Part shown: positions 34,842 through 44,019 of the stretch, in pieces | How positions within the stretch are numbered: position 1 is the first letter of the stretch | Layout: every line of letters starts with the position of its first letter | Assembly (NCBI GenBank): GCA_030752605.1 | Contig: JASMDX010000055.1 | Location: forward strand, 16,470-80,469 | Length of the DNA stretch: 64,000 nt | Source of the DNA: GCA-2731375 sp002731375 | Lineage (GTDB): Bacteria > Pseudomonadota > Alphaproteobacteria > GCA-2731375 | Direction: 5' to 3' | The notes under the pieces: model-generated | Database searches by the model: none | What the model was told of the DNA's origin: nothing | The model's input: only the letters and a program-made list of their open reading frames with translations | Program-made: the position numbers and the translations under genes

Positions 34842-36158
34842 ATGAGCATGCCCGCCACCGCCAACACCGACATCACCTCGGCCATCGCGGAGGCGCAGGC
34901 GCGCTTCACCGCCGCCAATCCCAAAAGCCAGGCGCAACTGGAAAAAGCCGCCAAGGTGCTGCCCGGCGGCAACACCCGCACGGTACTGTTCTACCCCCCC
35001 TTTCCCCTGACCATGACCAAAGCTGAAGGTTGCCAGTTGTGGGATTTGGACGGCCATCAATATGTTGATTTCCTGGGCGAATATACCGCCGGGCTATACG
35101 GTCATTCCAACCCCATCATCCGTGCCGCCATCGACAACGCCCTGGATAATGGCATCGTCATGGGTGGCCAAAACCTGGCCGAGGCCGACTTAGGGGCCGC
35201 TATCGTTGACCGCTTTCCGGCTATCGAGCGCGTCCGTTTCACCAACTCTGGCACCGAAGCCAACCTGATGGCCGTCTCCGCCGCCCGCGCCTTTACCGAA
35301 CGACCTAATGTCATGGTGATGGAGGGGGGCTATCATGGCGGGGTGTTCTATTTCGCGCCGGGCGGCTCCCCCTTGAACGCTCCGTTTCCGTTTGTCATGG
35401 GCATCTACAACGATGTTGAGACCTGCCGTGCCCTGATCCGCGAACAAGGAACGGATCTGGCCTGTGTCATTGTCGAACCCATGCAGGGCGGCGGCGGCTG
35501 TATACAGGCCACATCGGAATTCCTGACCATGCTGCGTGAGGAGACCGAGAGCAGCGGTTCCTTGTTGATCTTTGACGAAGTCATGACCTCGCGCCTTGCT
35601 CCGGGCGGCCTGCAGGGCCTGACCGGCATCATGCCGGACCTGACATCACTGGGAAAATATGTCGGCGGGGGGATGTCCTTTGGCGCCTTTGGCGGGCGCG
35701 CGGATATCATCGACCGCTTCGATCCCCGCCGCGAAGGGGCCTGGCCCCATGCCGGTACGTTCAACAATAACGTCCTGACCATGAACGCCGGCCTGACCGG
35801 CATGACCAAAATCTACACGGCGGACGTGGCCGAAAGCTTCAACGCTCGTGGCGATATGTTACGGCAGACATTGAATGGCCTGGCTGACAAACACGGCGCA
35901 GCCCTGCAATTCACCGGGCGCGGCAGTATGATGGCGGTGCATTTCCGCCGTGGCGAGATTCGCAACGTCGCGGACGCCATGGAGGGTCGGAACGAGTTGC
36001 GCCCCCTATTACACATGGATCTGGTCTCTCAGGGCATCTATCCCGCCGCCCGCGGCATGTTCACCCTATCGCTGGCGCACACGGAAGACTCCTTCGCTGC
36101 CCTCGAAGCGGCGGTGGAGGAATTCCTGGTCAGCCGGAGCAGTCTGCTCGGCGCATAG
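34842..36158 (+). CDS. Class III aminotransferase, glutamate-1-semialdehyde aminomutase-like
   Basis: 438 residues from the ATG at 34842 (AAGAGG 9 nt before). LPGGNTRTVLFYPPFPLTMT near the N-terminus, FTNSGTEANLMAVSAAR, EPMQGGGGCIQ and FDEVMTSRLAPGG are PLP-fold type I motifs, with the lysine in LGKYVGGGMSFGAFGG. It resembles HemL but starts and ends differently from the true enzyme, like many paralogues in catabolism, so I do not call it hemL. Substrate unknown. Confidence 0.87.
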   Translation: MSMPATANTDITSAIAEAQARFTAANPKSQAQLEKAAKVLPGGNTRTVLFYPPFPLTMTKAEGCQLWDLDGHQYVDFLGEYTAGLYGHSNPIIRAAIDNALDNGIVMGGQNLAEADLGAAIVDRFPAIERVRFTNSGTEANLMAVSAARAFTERPNVMVMEGGYHGGVFYFAPGGSPLNAPFPFVMGIYNDVETCRALIREQGTDLACVIVEPMQGGGGCIQATSEFLTMLREETESSGSLLIFDEVMTSRLAPGGLQGLTGIMPDLTSLGKYVGGGMSFGAFGGRADIIDRFDPRREGAWPHAGTFNNNVLTMNAGLTGMTKIYTADVAESFNARGDMLRQTLNGLADKHGAALQFTGRGSMMAVHFRRGEIRNVADAMEGRNELRPLLHMDLVSQGIYPAARGMFTLSLAHTEDSFAALEAAVEEFLVSRSSLLGA

Positions 36159-36201
36159 CACCGCACCAGAATTACTTTAAGCGTAATTGGGAGAGCGAAC
36201 A

Positions 36202-37143
36202 GTGCCAGTCGATGCTGATATTCAAAAAATTCTTGATCTGATCAAACAGGCCGGACGGCCACCCTATCGGGAGCAGACCTTGGCCGAGGCACGGGCCGGC
36301 TATCAGGTCATGGTCAACCTGATGGATCCGAACGAAGAACCGATCCACCGCACCCAGGAGCGCACCATTCCCGGACCGGCTGGCGAAATTCCCGCGCGCG
36401 TCTATTGGCCCCGCGAGGCGGAAGCAGGCGAAACCCTGGGCGTATTCATCTACCTGCACGGCGGCGGCTTCGTCATCGGCGATCTCGACACTCACGATCC
36501 ATTGTGCCGTCGCCTGTGTAACCGGGGTGATTGCATCGTAGTCTCGGTCGATTACCGTCTTGCACCGGAGCATCCCTTTCCGGCCAGCGGCGAGGACTGC
36601 ATCGCAGCCATGAATTGGTGTGCCGCCAACACCGCCGTGCTGGGTGGCGATGCCAACCGCCTGGCCATCGGCGGCGACAGTGCGGGGGGCAATCTATCCG
36701 CCGTATGCGCCAGGGCTGCGCGGGATGCGGGCGGGCCTGATTTACGCCTGCAATTGTTGATTTACCCCGCCCTAGCACCGCGCCGGGACAGCGAAAGCCA
36801 TTCCGCATTTGGCGAAGGCTACGTCCTGACCCGCGACAATATTGAATGGTTCATGGAGCAATATACCGGCGGCAGCGAACCCGTGAACGACCCGCATTTC
36901 GCCCCCTCCATTGCCACCAATCACGGCGGCCAGGCCAGAGCGGAAATCATCGTTGCCGGCTATGATCCTCTGCGGGACGAGGGCATGGCCTATGCCCAGG
37001 CCCTCTCAGACGCCGGAGTGCCAACAAACCTGGTCAACTATGAAGGCGCGGTGCATGCCTTCATACAGTATTACGGTACCTCCGCCGCCTGCCGGGAGGC
37101 CGTGGAACATTGCGGTGCGGTTTTGAAGGAAGCCCTCGCCTAA
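36202..37143 (+). CDS. HSL-family alpha/beta hydrolase (esterase)
   Basis: 313 residues from a GTG at 36202, supported by GGGAGAG upstream; a TTG at 36187 is less likely. The oxyanion motif HGGGFVIGDLDTHD, the nucleophile GGDSAGGN, the acid in GYDPLRDEG and the histidine in GAVHAFIQ give the complete hormone-sensitive-lipase-type layout. Such enzymes hydrolyse short acyl esters or lactones. It is on the same strand as the aminotransferase, 43 nt later. It is convergent with sat. Confidence 0.9.
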   Translation: MPVDADIQKILDLIKQAGRPPYREQTLAEARAGYQVMVNLMDPNEEPIHRTQERTIPGPAGEIPARVYWPREAEAGETLGVFIYLHGGGFVIGDLDTHDPLCRRLCNRGDCIVVSVDYRLAPEHPFPASGEDCIAAMNWCAANTAVLGGDANRLAIGGDSAGGNLSAVCARAARDAGGPDLRLQLLIYPALAPRRDSESHSAFGEGYVLTRDNIEWFMEQYTGGSEPVNDPHFAPSIATNHGGQARAEIIVAGYDPLRDEGMAYAQALSDAGVPTNLVNYEGAVHAFIQYYGTSAACREAVEHCGAVLKEALA

Positions 37144-37165
37144 CCTAGGGCATGCCGCGGCAGCG

Positions 37166-38335
37166 TCACTTCATGTCGTCATAGTATGCCCGCAGGACAT
37201 TGAGTACTTCCGGACGGCTGAACTCTACGGGTATCTGCTCTCCATTCGCGAACATCTCGCGCAGCCTGGTGCCTGATATATTGAGCCGGTCTTCTTCCCC
37301 ATGCGGACAGGTTCGGGCGGTCGCCATGCCGCCGCATTTGAAGCAGTGAAACGTGATGTCAATTTTCAGCGGCTGAATTTCCATACTGCCCTTGTCGATC
37401 TGATCGAAGATGTGATGCGCGTCGAGCGGTCCGTAGTAGTCGCCAAGCCCAGCATGGTCGCGCCCGACCACCAGATGTGAACAGCCGAAATTCTGCCGGA
37501 ATACCGCGTGCAGCAAGGCCTCACGCGGCCCGGCGTAGCGCATTTCTATGGGATATCCGGCCTGGATAACGGTGCCGGGAACGAAATAGTTCGCGACCAG
37601 GGCATCGATCGAGGCGACCCGGACATCCGCCGGAATGTCGCCAGACTTTAACGCGCCAAGGACCTGATGGATCAACAACCCGTCGCAGATCTCGACGGCG
37701 ATCTTGGCCAAGTATTCATGGCTGCGGTGCATGGGATTACGGGTCTGGAAGGCGGCGACCGTGCTCCAGCCCTGAGCCTGGAACAGGGCCCGGGTGTCTT
37801 CTGGGCGATAGTATAGTACGGGATAGGATTCGGCGTAATGGCCTTCGTTCAGCGCAGTCACCGGACCGGCCAGGTTGACGGCGCCCTGCCGCATCACCTT
37901 CTCAACCCCCGCATGAGCGATGTCGGTAGTGCGGTAAACGTGAGTGCATTCAAAAGCCTTTTCGATGGCGTATTTTTCCGCCACTTCGAGAATGCCGAAA
38001 ACCGTCCCGGCCTCATCCACGAGGGCCACCTCTTCACCGACGGTAATGCCGTCGGCTAGATCACTGTCGCATGAAAGCGTAATCGGGATTGGCCAGAACA
38101 GACCGTCGGCGGTCTTCATGTCCAGACAACAGCCGCGCCAGTCGGCCTCTCCCATGAAGCCGGTAAGCGGCGTATAGGCGCCCATCGCCAGCATCAGCAG
38201 GTCCGAGACCTCGCGGCTGGACATCGGAACCTGCCGCAACGCCCCCGCGCGTTGCAAAGCGCCTTGCCGCTCGGCCTCGGGCGCAAGCAGTGGATTGAGC
38301 GGGCCGTTTCCATGTGGCGGTGTGAGCTTCGACAT
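37166..38335 (-). CDS. sat: Sulfate adenylyltransferase (ATP sulfurylase), dissimilatory type
   Basis: 389 residues, the length of homo-oligomeric Sat without a kinase domain. QTRNPMHRSHEYLAK carries the HXXH-type ATP site, and VVGRDHAGLGDYYG follows. A CFKCGGMATARTCPHG segment supplies the zinc cysteines seen in dissimilatory Sat. In sulfur oxidisers it runs toward ATP: APS plus pyrophosphate gives ATP plus sulfate, the last step of sulfite oxidation. It ends the strand run aprM-aprB-aprA-phosphodiesterase-sat, so it is likely in one operon with APS reductase. Confidence 0.95.
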   Translation of the reverse strand: MSKLTPPHGNGPLNPLLAPEAERQGALQRAGALRQVPMSSREVSDLLMLAMGAYTPLTGFMGEADWRGCCLDMKTADGLFWPIPITLSCDSDLADGITVGEEVALVDEAGTVFGILEVAEKYAIEKAFECTHVYRTTDIAHAGVEKVMRQGAVNLAGPVTALNEGHYAESYPVLYYRPEDTRALFQAQGWSTVAAFQTRNPMHRSHEYLAKIAVEICDGLLIHQVLGALKSGDIPADVRVASIDALVANYFVPGTVIQAGYPIEMRYAGPREALLHAVFRQNFGCSHLVVGRDHAGLGDYYGPLDAHHIFDQIDKGSMEIQPLKIDITFHCFKCGGMATARTCPHGEEDRLNISGTRLREMFANGEQIPVEFSRPEVLNVLRAYYDDMK

Positions 38336-38378
38336 CTTGCTTGTCTCTCCCTTGGTATCAATTCTCTAGCGTCTATTT

Positions 38379-39173
38379 TCAAGGAACACTGCATCGCGAG
38401 TCCGCTCCGAAACCAACCAAGCGGGTCTCGGAAGCAAAGCCCCAAGCCGCCACCAATCTGTGCACCTGATAGACCGGCTGCTCCGCCATTCTAGGTGCAT
38501 AGTGGCCGTAGCGCTTGTCGACAGCGACCGAGGGGACGGTACTGGCGGCAACGCCACCCACCATCGCCATCCAAGGGCGGTGCATATGACCAGTAAAGAT
38601 TCGGACCATCTGGCGATGCCGCGAGATCAACGCCGCGAGATCGGCCACCGCCTCGCGGCGCTGGTAGGCAAACGGGTCAGGCGCGGCGGGTACATCAAAG
38701 GGTGGATGATGCATGAACAAGGCGGTTGGCCGGTCCGGTGCCTCACTCAGGGTGGCGTCGAGCGCCGCCAAGCGGTGATGGCAAAAGTCTCCTTTGGCAT
38801 CATCGTCAGACAAGGAGTCAACCGCGATTAGCCTTATTGGATGGTCCTCGACAGCATAATGTATGAAACTACAATCGGACGACACGTATCCTTCGTCCGC
38901 AAAGGCCTGCATCATGCCTTCCCGGCCATCACGGTTGCCGGGGGTAACGTAGAGAGGCGCCTGCAGCGCCGCGAGGAGTGACCCAGCGTGGGCGAATTCC
39001 TCCGCCTGGCCGTTTTGGGTCACATCGCCCGTGTGGATGACGACGTCAGGCGGTGGGTCGAGGCCATTGATATCCGCAATGCAGGCGCGAAGATCCTCCG
39101 TCCGCGCCTGGAACATCGGGTCCACCGCGCTGTCGGCCACTAAGTGGGTATCGGCGATCTGAGCAATGATCAT
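38379..39173 (-). CDS. Metallophosphodiesterase (CpdA-like) inside the apr-sat operon
   Basis: 264 residues with a full calcineurin-like di-metal site: IAQIADTHLVAD, VIHTGDVTQNG, VTPGNRDGREG, LFMHHPPFD and FTGHMHRPW. The length and order fit the class III cyclic-nucleotide phosphodiesterase CpdA group. It lies between aprA and sat with short gaps on both sides (59 and 43 nt), which is unusual. Its substrate may be cAMP or another nucleotide; a role in handling APS, PAPS or AMP is speculation from position. Confidence 0.82.
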   Translation of the reverse strand: MIIAQIADTHLVADSAVDPMFQARTEDLRACIADINGLDPPPDVVIHTGDVTQNGQAEEFAHAGSLLAALQAPLYVTPGNRDGREGMMQAFADEGYVSSDCSFIHYAVEDHPIRLIAVDSLSDDDAKGDFCHHRLAALDATLSEAPDRPTALFMHHPPFDVPAAPDPFAYQRREAVADLAALISRHRQMVRIFTGHMHRPWMAMVGGVAASTVPSVAVDKRYGHYAPRMAEQPVYQVHRLVAAWGFASETRLVGFGADSRCSVP

Positions 39174-39232
39174 TGCCCCGGCCACCGACAGAGGGTTCTC
39201 GCTACATCAAAGGGTTCTACGGCGGGCTTCCT

Positions 39233-41077
39233 TTAATCGACGATGTGATAGACGGGGGCCTTCTCCATTTCCCACCTTCCAGTGTCCCGGTCGTATTGGG
39301 ACAGGGTAAAGCAGTGCCAATCATCATCATCCAGTTTCGGATGATCGGCCCGGTAATAGTACCCCGGCCAGCGCGTTTCCTTCCTGAACATTGTGTGCTG
39401 GGTCACGCACTCCGAAGCCAGGACCCGGTGGCGAAGCTCCCACGAGCGCTGCAGCTGATGTAGGTCTTCGGCACCAAGGTATTCAAGGTCTTCCCGCAAC
39501 ATGTCCAGCAGTTCAATCCCGCGGGTGAGCAGCGGCTCGTTCGTCGTGTAGTGGGAACTGATACCACCAACGTATTCATCCATGATCTTCTCCAGACGCT
39601 GAAGGCCTTGGATAGGCAGCAGATAACTTGGCGAAACGGTTCCCGCGACGATCTCGCTGCGGCCGAGTTGATAATTCTCCAAAGGCTGGAAGATAACATT
39701 CTTGAGATCTTCGTACTCCGCTTCGCTCACTTCCGGCGTCTCATTGCGCATATCGTTGACATAGTTGACCGCCGCCTTGCCAGCGATTCGGCCTTCCGTG
39801 AAGGATCCCGACGAGAACTTGTGCGCGGTGCCGCCGATGGTGTCGCCTGCGCCAAACAGCCCGTCGACGGTCATCATCCGGTTATAGCCCCATTGGTAAT
39901 CCGAGGGAGCGTAATCCGCCGGTCCACTGGCCCAGGCGCCAGAACAGGTAGCATGAGAGCCCATGACATAAGGCTCCGACGAAGTCAGTTCGGGATTGAT
40001 ATGCTTGGGATCAATGTTCTGCGATGCCCAGACAACCGCCTGTCCAATCGTCATGCCGAGAAAGTTCTCCCAGCCGACCTGTTCTTTATGCGGATCCTGG
40101 AAGGCCTCTTTCGTCACCATACGGATGGGGCCGCGGCCAGCCTTGACCTCCTCCAAAAATGCGTGGTTACGCAAACAGGTCGGCACCGGGTGCCGATCGA
40201 CATAGTCTCCCACTAATTCCTTGGTGTGTTCGTACCAGTTAGACTCGTACTCATTGCCATAGGCATTTTCGGTATAGGTCTTGAGGTGCAGGAAATAGGC
40301 ACCGACTGGGCCATAGCCATCCTTGAAACGGGTCAGAACGATCCGGTTCTCCATCTGCGTCATCTTGGCGCCGGCGAGGATTGGCAATGCATAAGCGGAC
40401 GCGCTGCTCCATGGTGCGTACCAAGTCCGGCCCATGCCTTCACCGGTCGCACGGGGCTTGAAGATATGCGAGGCACCACCGGCCGCGACGATGACGGCCT
40501 TGGCGCGGAAGACATAGAAATCCCCGGTACGGACGTTGAAGCCGACGGCGCCCGCGACCCGGTTCGGGTTCGTCTTGTCCTTCAGCAGGTGGGTTACCAT
40601 GATCCGGTTGTAGACCTCGGTGGCTGCCTTGCGCGCGGCCTCGGCGACGATCGGCTTGTAGCTTTCGCCATGGATCATGATCTGCCATTGGCCTTCGCGC
40701 AGATAGCGCCCGGTCTCTGGGTCCTTCATAATGGGCAGGCCCCACTCTTCGAACTTGTGCACCGTGGAGTCCACATGCCGGGCGATATCGTAACCCAGAT
40801 CCTCGCGCACCAAGCCCATTAGGTCGTTACGGGCATAGCGGACATGATCTTCGGGCTGGTTTTCGTCCCACTGCATGCCCATATAACAATTGATCGCATA
40901 CAGGCCTTGCGCGACAGCGCCGCTGCGCTCGATATTCGCCTTCTCGACACAGACAACCTTTAAGTCGCGTCCCCAATATCTGGATTCATACGTTGCTCCA
41001 CAGCCGGCCATGCCGCCGCCGATGACGAGAATATCCGAATCCACCAAAACTGTTTTTCTACGATTGAACAAACTCAT
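39233..41077 (-). CDS. aprA: Adenylylsulfate reductase, alpha subunit
   Basis: 614 residues, a normal AprA length. DSDILVIGGGMAGCGATYES is the FAD-binding motif, followed by KANIERSGAVAQGLYAINCY, a diagnostic AprA stretch near the flavin. In this setting it oxidises sulfite with AMP to adenylylsulfate. It shares one base with aprB: the aprB stop and aprA start overlap as TAATG at 41075-41079. It lies in order aprM-aprB-aprA, as in purple sulfur bacteria. Confidence 0.97.
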   Translation of the reverse strand: MSLFNRRKTVLVDSDILVIGGGMAGCGATYESRYWGRDLKVVCVEKANIERSGAVAQGLYAINCYMGMQWDENQPEDHVRYARNDLMGLVREDLGYDIARHVDSTVHKFEEWGLPIMKDPETGRYLREGQWQIMIHGESYKPIVAEAARKAATEVYNRIMVTHLLKDKTNPNRVAGAVGFNVRTGDFYVFRAKAVIVAAGGASHIFKPRATGEGMGRTWYAPWSSASAYALPILAGAKMTQMENRIVLTRFKDGYGPVGAYFLHLKTYTENAYGNEYESNWYEHTKELVGDYVDRHPVPTCLRNHAFLEEVKAGRGPIRMVTKEAFQDPHKEQVGWENFLGMTIGQAVVWASQNIDPKHINPELTSSEPYVMGSHATCSGAWASGPADYAPSDYQWGYNRMMTVDGLFGAGDTIGGTAHKFSSGSFTEGRIAGKAAVNYVNDMRNETPEVSEAEYEDLKNVIFQPLENYQLGRSEIVAGTVSPSYLLPIQGLQRLEKIMDEYVGGISSHYTTNEPLLTRGIELLDMLREDLEYLGAEDLHQLQRSWELRHRVLASECVTQHTMFRKETRWPGYYYRADHPKLDDDDWHCFTLSQYDRDTGRWEMEKAPVYHIVD

Positions 41078-41538
41078 TATACCAATCCTTGCTTGAGCTT
41101 ATCTGGAGTCAACGCGGGCAGTTTTTCTATGTTGAGCGCGTCCGGTTCGTGGGAAAGTTCCTCCCCCTTGAGAGCTTCCTGGGTTGGCGCTTCGTAATCG
41201 GATGGCGCCTTGATCGATCCCCACGGCGTTGTTCTGATCGGGGAAACGAAATTCTTTTCGCGTCCGTCCCGGAACTTGATTTTCCAGGAAATCGTGCCCT
41301 TCTCCTCTTCCCGAAGCGCCCGAACGCTGTGCCCCAAGGGCGCAAAGTCGGCGTAGCCACGGCAATCGATCGCGTTTTGCGGACACATCTTTACACAGGA
41401 GTAACATTCCCAACACATGTTGGGTTCGATATTAACCGCACGGCGATAGGTGGTATCGATGTGCATGATGTCGGACGGGCAGATATCGACGCAATGTCCG
41501 CAGCCGTCGCAGCGAGTCATATAGACAAATGTCGGCAT
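41077..41538 (-). CDS. aprB: Adenylylsulfate reductase, beta subunit
   Basis: 153 residues. Two [4Fe-4S] clusters are encoded by C10, C13, C16, C20 (TRCDGCGHCVDICPSD) and C42, C45, C48, C52 (MCWECYSCVKMCP). The C-terminal half, from about residue 60, is the AprB-specific tail that wraps the alpha subunit. It passes electrons between AprA's FAD and the membrane partner. Translationally linked to aprA by a one-base overlap. Confidence 0.96.
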   Translation of the reverse strand: MPTFVYMTRCDGCGHCVDICPSDIMHIDTTYRRAVNIEPNMCWECYSCVKMCPQNAIDCRGYADFAPLGHSVRALREEEKGTISWKIKFRDGREKNFVSPIRTTPWGSIKAPSDYEAPTQEALKGEELSHEPDALNIEKLPALTPDKLKQGLV

Positions 41539-41581
41539 GATGGTCCGTTATCTCCTGAATCTACGGGCAATAATGAGCTGA

Positions 41582-42367
41582 TCAATAATGTCGCGGCAAC
41601 CGGCGGGGATTGCCAAGAGTTTCCGGTTTGTCGGCTGGGGCCGGCAGGTTGCTCCTCGAACCGTTGGCGTTTTCCACCCGTTTCTGCAAGGCCGCCGCGG
41701 GTTTGAAAAACATATGTGAAAATTTGGACCACGGAACCGATCCGAAGAGCACCGTCGTGGTGATCAGGTACAAACCAAGGAACACACTTGTCCATGAGCT
41801 GCTCATCGCCTGCAGATAGGCCCAGATCAGGCCCAGTGTCACGCTGGCAAGAAGCGAGAGGATGAACAGGTCGGCACGCACGATGCGGAACGGTGAATTA
41901 CCCTCGGCCGCGACGTCGACCCGAATGAAAAACCAAAACCAGTAACCGCCAAGGCAAACCAACAGAGCCCCGATACTCCATAATTGTGGCAGGATGGCCG
42001 GCGTGGGGGTGGCAGGCGTTGGGTACCCGAAAACCATGATGACGGTCGTTAGCACGTAAATCAAAAAGCCATACATTGTCAGAAGATGCGCAATCCGGCG
42101 CCGCGCATTGCAGAATTCACCGGATGTCAAACCATCCAGCACGGCGGTTTGAACCGCCAGTGAGACCATTTCCCCACCACTGACTTGCCGCGTCCCTTTA
42201 TTTTTCGCTTTTCGCCAATTGTTGAAGAAATACTTGGCGCTCTTCTTGTGAATGGTGTCATACAGCGTGCCGCCCACGACCAAGATAATCATGACGACGA
42301 TGTACGTCTGCATGACGCAAGGCGCTATGGACGCCGAAAGTGCGGCGAAGGGATTACTGGTAAACAT
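41582..42367 (-). CDS. aprM: Membrane anchor of APS reductase, AprM
   Basis: 261 residues from the ATG at 42367, with GAGG at good spacing. About six hydrophobic helices are visible, such as YIVVMIILVVGGTLYDTI, LLTMYGFLIYVLTTVIMVFG and TSVFLGLYLITTTVLFGSVP. Position directly before aprBA and the membrane character match AprM of sulfur-oxidising bacteria, proposed to take electrons from AprBA into the quinone pool. The short soluble tail begins near residue 225. The name rests mainly on operon position and topology. Confidence 0.85.
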   Translation of the reverse strand: MFTSNPFAALSASIAPCVMQTYIVVMIILVVGGTLYDTIHKKSAKYFFNNWRKAKNKGTRQVSGGEMVSLAVQTAVLDGLTSGEFCNARRRIAHLLTMYGFLIYVLTTVIMVFGYPTPATPTPAILPQLWSIGALLVCLGGYWFWFFIRVDVAAEGNSPFRIVRADLFILSLLASVTLGLIWAYLQAMSSSWTSVFLGLYLITTTVLFGSVPWSKFSHMFFKPAAALQKRVENANGSRSNLPAPADKPETLGNPRRLPRHY

Positions 42368-43019
42368 CAAATTACCTCAATATTGGTCCGTTATTTTCAA
42401 CGCAGGGGGCGCGGATTGTCCCGGCGTCCTATGCAAGTCACACTTGCTTCGTTCCCGAAGGTCGGCATCTCACCGGTCCCACCCCATTCCGCGCTTGTTT
42501 TTTTTGGTTCCGAGTGCATGGCGCGACTCAGTCCGTCAATTTCGAAGGTGACAAGTTTACGACAAACTAGCAATATCTAAAATTAGAAATTCGTCGCTTT
42601 CCCCATATTTCTCGAATGTGGCGCGGCTTTCCCTGCCAAGTTGTCGTAGGAACCTGATGACGGTTTTTGGGCACTGGGGCATCGGGCGTTATTGGATCAA
42701 GACTGGGGGTTCAGCGTCAAGTGTTTGGCCCAGAGGCGTCCACAGTGGTCGTGGTTGCCCGATTGGACCTCAGCATCACCACATATGGATTATCCGACGT
42801 TCGTTCGTCCCAAAAGCTCGACGATGCGTTCCCAATACGCGCCGCGTTCGGGAATAATGATACCCGGCGACGCCAAAGGCTATTGGTATGGTGAGGTCAA
42901 ACGACAATGACTCATCCTGACAAGGACGCGTCGGATATGTCGTGCTTGGCCATTTCCACGAAATTTCATGTATGTTATGTATAAGGCTGAGTACAAATGA
43001 CAGATCTGGGATTCTCGCG
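42368..43019. other. Non-coding spacer between divergent aprM and a small secreted-protein gene
   Basis: About 650 nt without a gene I can support. Short open frames exist on both strands (for example near 42618-42910), but none has a ribosome-binding site together with a recognisable protein. The stretch must hold the promoters for the apr-sat operon (leftward) and for the small secreted protein at 43020 (rightward); I could not assign them with confidence. Confidence 0.5.
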
Positions 43020-43238
43020 ATGAAGGCTATTGTAGTTCTCTTTGCCCTGACAGTGCTAATGTTGTTTGCCGCCATCAACGCGAACGCAGCAATCCATCCG
43101 TTAAGTACCCATCAAGAAATGATGGCAAGCGATCAGAACGGCAGCCAGACTGATAATATTATCGTTGCGCAAGCCAAGCCTAAAGAAGACGAAGATGACG
43201 AGGATGAGGATGAGGATTTAGACGAAGAAAATTGCTGA
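43020..43238 (+). CDS. Small secreted protein with poly-acidic tail and C-terminal Cys
   Basis: 72 residues from the ATG at 43020. The first ~25 residues are a signal peptide (MKAIVVLFALTVLMLFAAIN, cleavage after ANA). A short linker follows, and the end is almost only Asp and Glu (from KPKEDEDD to DEENC), with a single Cys as the last residue. I know no family for it. The acidic tail suggests binding of calcium, other cations or a basic partner in the periplasm. It lies 113 nt before a periplasmic rhodanese-like gene on the same strand, within the sulfur region. Confidence 0.6.
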   Translation: MKAIVVLFALTVLMLFAAINANAAIHPLSTHQEMMASDQNGSQTDNIIVAQAKPKEDEDDEDEDEDLDEENC

Positions 43239-43351
43239 TCCGCCTGCCATCGACTACCCTGGAGCAAGTTCATTAGTTTCCAACGATCCGAAGATAATCA
43301 AACCTCAATGCAAGAAAACCATCGGGTAACAACAAAGGGAAGGACAGAGAA

Positions 43352-43945
43352 ATGAAGACATTATTAGCAGTGGCTCTGGCGTTCTGCCTAGGCTCGGTCT
43401 CAGCAATAGCTGCCGAGGTTCGCATCACCAAGGAGATGAAATCGGTTTCGGTCTCCACCGAAGACGGCGATGTTGTCATCAAACGCAATCCTGACGAAAA
43501 GAACACGATCAATCCGGCGTTCGCGAAAACCTCGCGCAAATGCCCACCGTTTTGCATTCAACCCTTTGAAGTCGCGCCCGGCGTTAAGACCGTTGGCGAG
43601 TTAGAGGTTATTAATTTTCTGAAGAACAAGAAGGGCGTCGTGGTCGATGCCCGCACCGTGGAATGGCATGTCCGGGGCACCATCCCGGGCGCCAAGAACA
43701 TCCCCTTCACACAAGTTGCCAGCCGGCTTAATGAGCTCGGCTGTGCCAAATCGAACGGCAAGTGGGACTGCGCCAATGCCAAGGATGTTCTGCTGTTCTG
43801 CAACGGCTTGTGGTGCGGCCAGTCGCCCACCGCCATTCGGGCCATGCTGCGCGAGGGCTATCCGGCAAGCAAGATCAACTATTACCGTGGAGGAATGCAG
43901 GGCTGGGAATCAGTCGGGCTTACGGTGGTTGAAGGTTCAATGTAG
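43352..43945 (+). CDS. Periplasmic rhodanese-like protein
   Basis: 197 residues with a signal peptide (MKTLLAVALAFCLGSVSA, cut after IA-A). The rhodanese fold is visible in VVVDARTVEWHVRGTIPGAK and the active-site loop LLFCNGLWCGQSPTAIR, whose first Cys is at the usual catalytic place although the loop has an extra Cys and lacks the common CxxGxR spacing. A short CPPFCIQP motif precedes the domain. It may move sulfane sulfur in the periplasm beside Sox. AAGGAC precedes the ATG; a strong terminator follows. Confidence 0.85.
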   Translation: MKTLLAVALAFCLGSVSAIAAEVRITKEMKSVSVSTEDGDVVIKRNPDEKNTINPAFAKTSRKCPPFCIQPFEVAPGVKTVGELEVINFLKNKKGVVVDARTVEWHVRGTIPGAKNIPFTQVASRLNELGCAKSNGKWDCANAKDVLLFCNGLWCGQSPTAIRAMLREGYPASKINYYRGGMQGWESVGLTVVEGSM

Positions 43946-43970
43946 CTTCGGTCGAATAGCAGGGCGAATG

Positions 43971-44001
43971 GGGCCGCCGCTTAATCGTGGCGGCCCTTTT
44001 T
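43971..44001. terminator. Rho-independent terminator between rhodanese gene and soxA
   Basis: GGGCCGCCGC (43971-43980), a 6-nt loop, then GTGGCGGCCC (43987-43996) and TTTTT. The stem is about 10 bp with one G-T pair. It lies 26 nt after the rhodanese stop. The convergent soxA gene ends at 44020, so it most clearly serves the rightward transcript; the minus-strand side lacks a matching T-run. Confidence 0.85.
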
Positions 44002-44019
44002 CGCGTGTCGTAGGGTCGT

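Noticed and set aside
34842..36158. hemL (true glutamate-1-semialdehyde aminomutase)
   Set aside because: Similar fold and motifs, but its ends and its setting beside a RAM-domain protein and an esterase suggest a catabolic paralogue.
42618..43078. Several 70-100-codon frames in the aprM upstream spacer
   Set aside because: They overlap one another on both strands, lack start signals and show no protein pattern.
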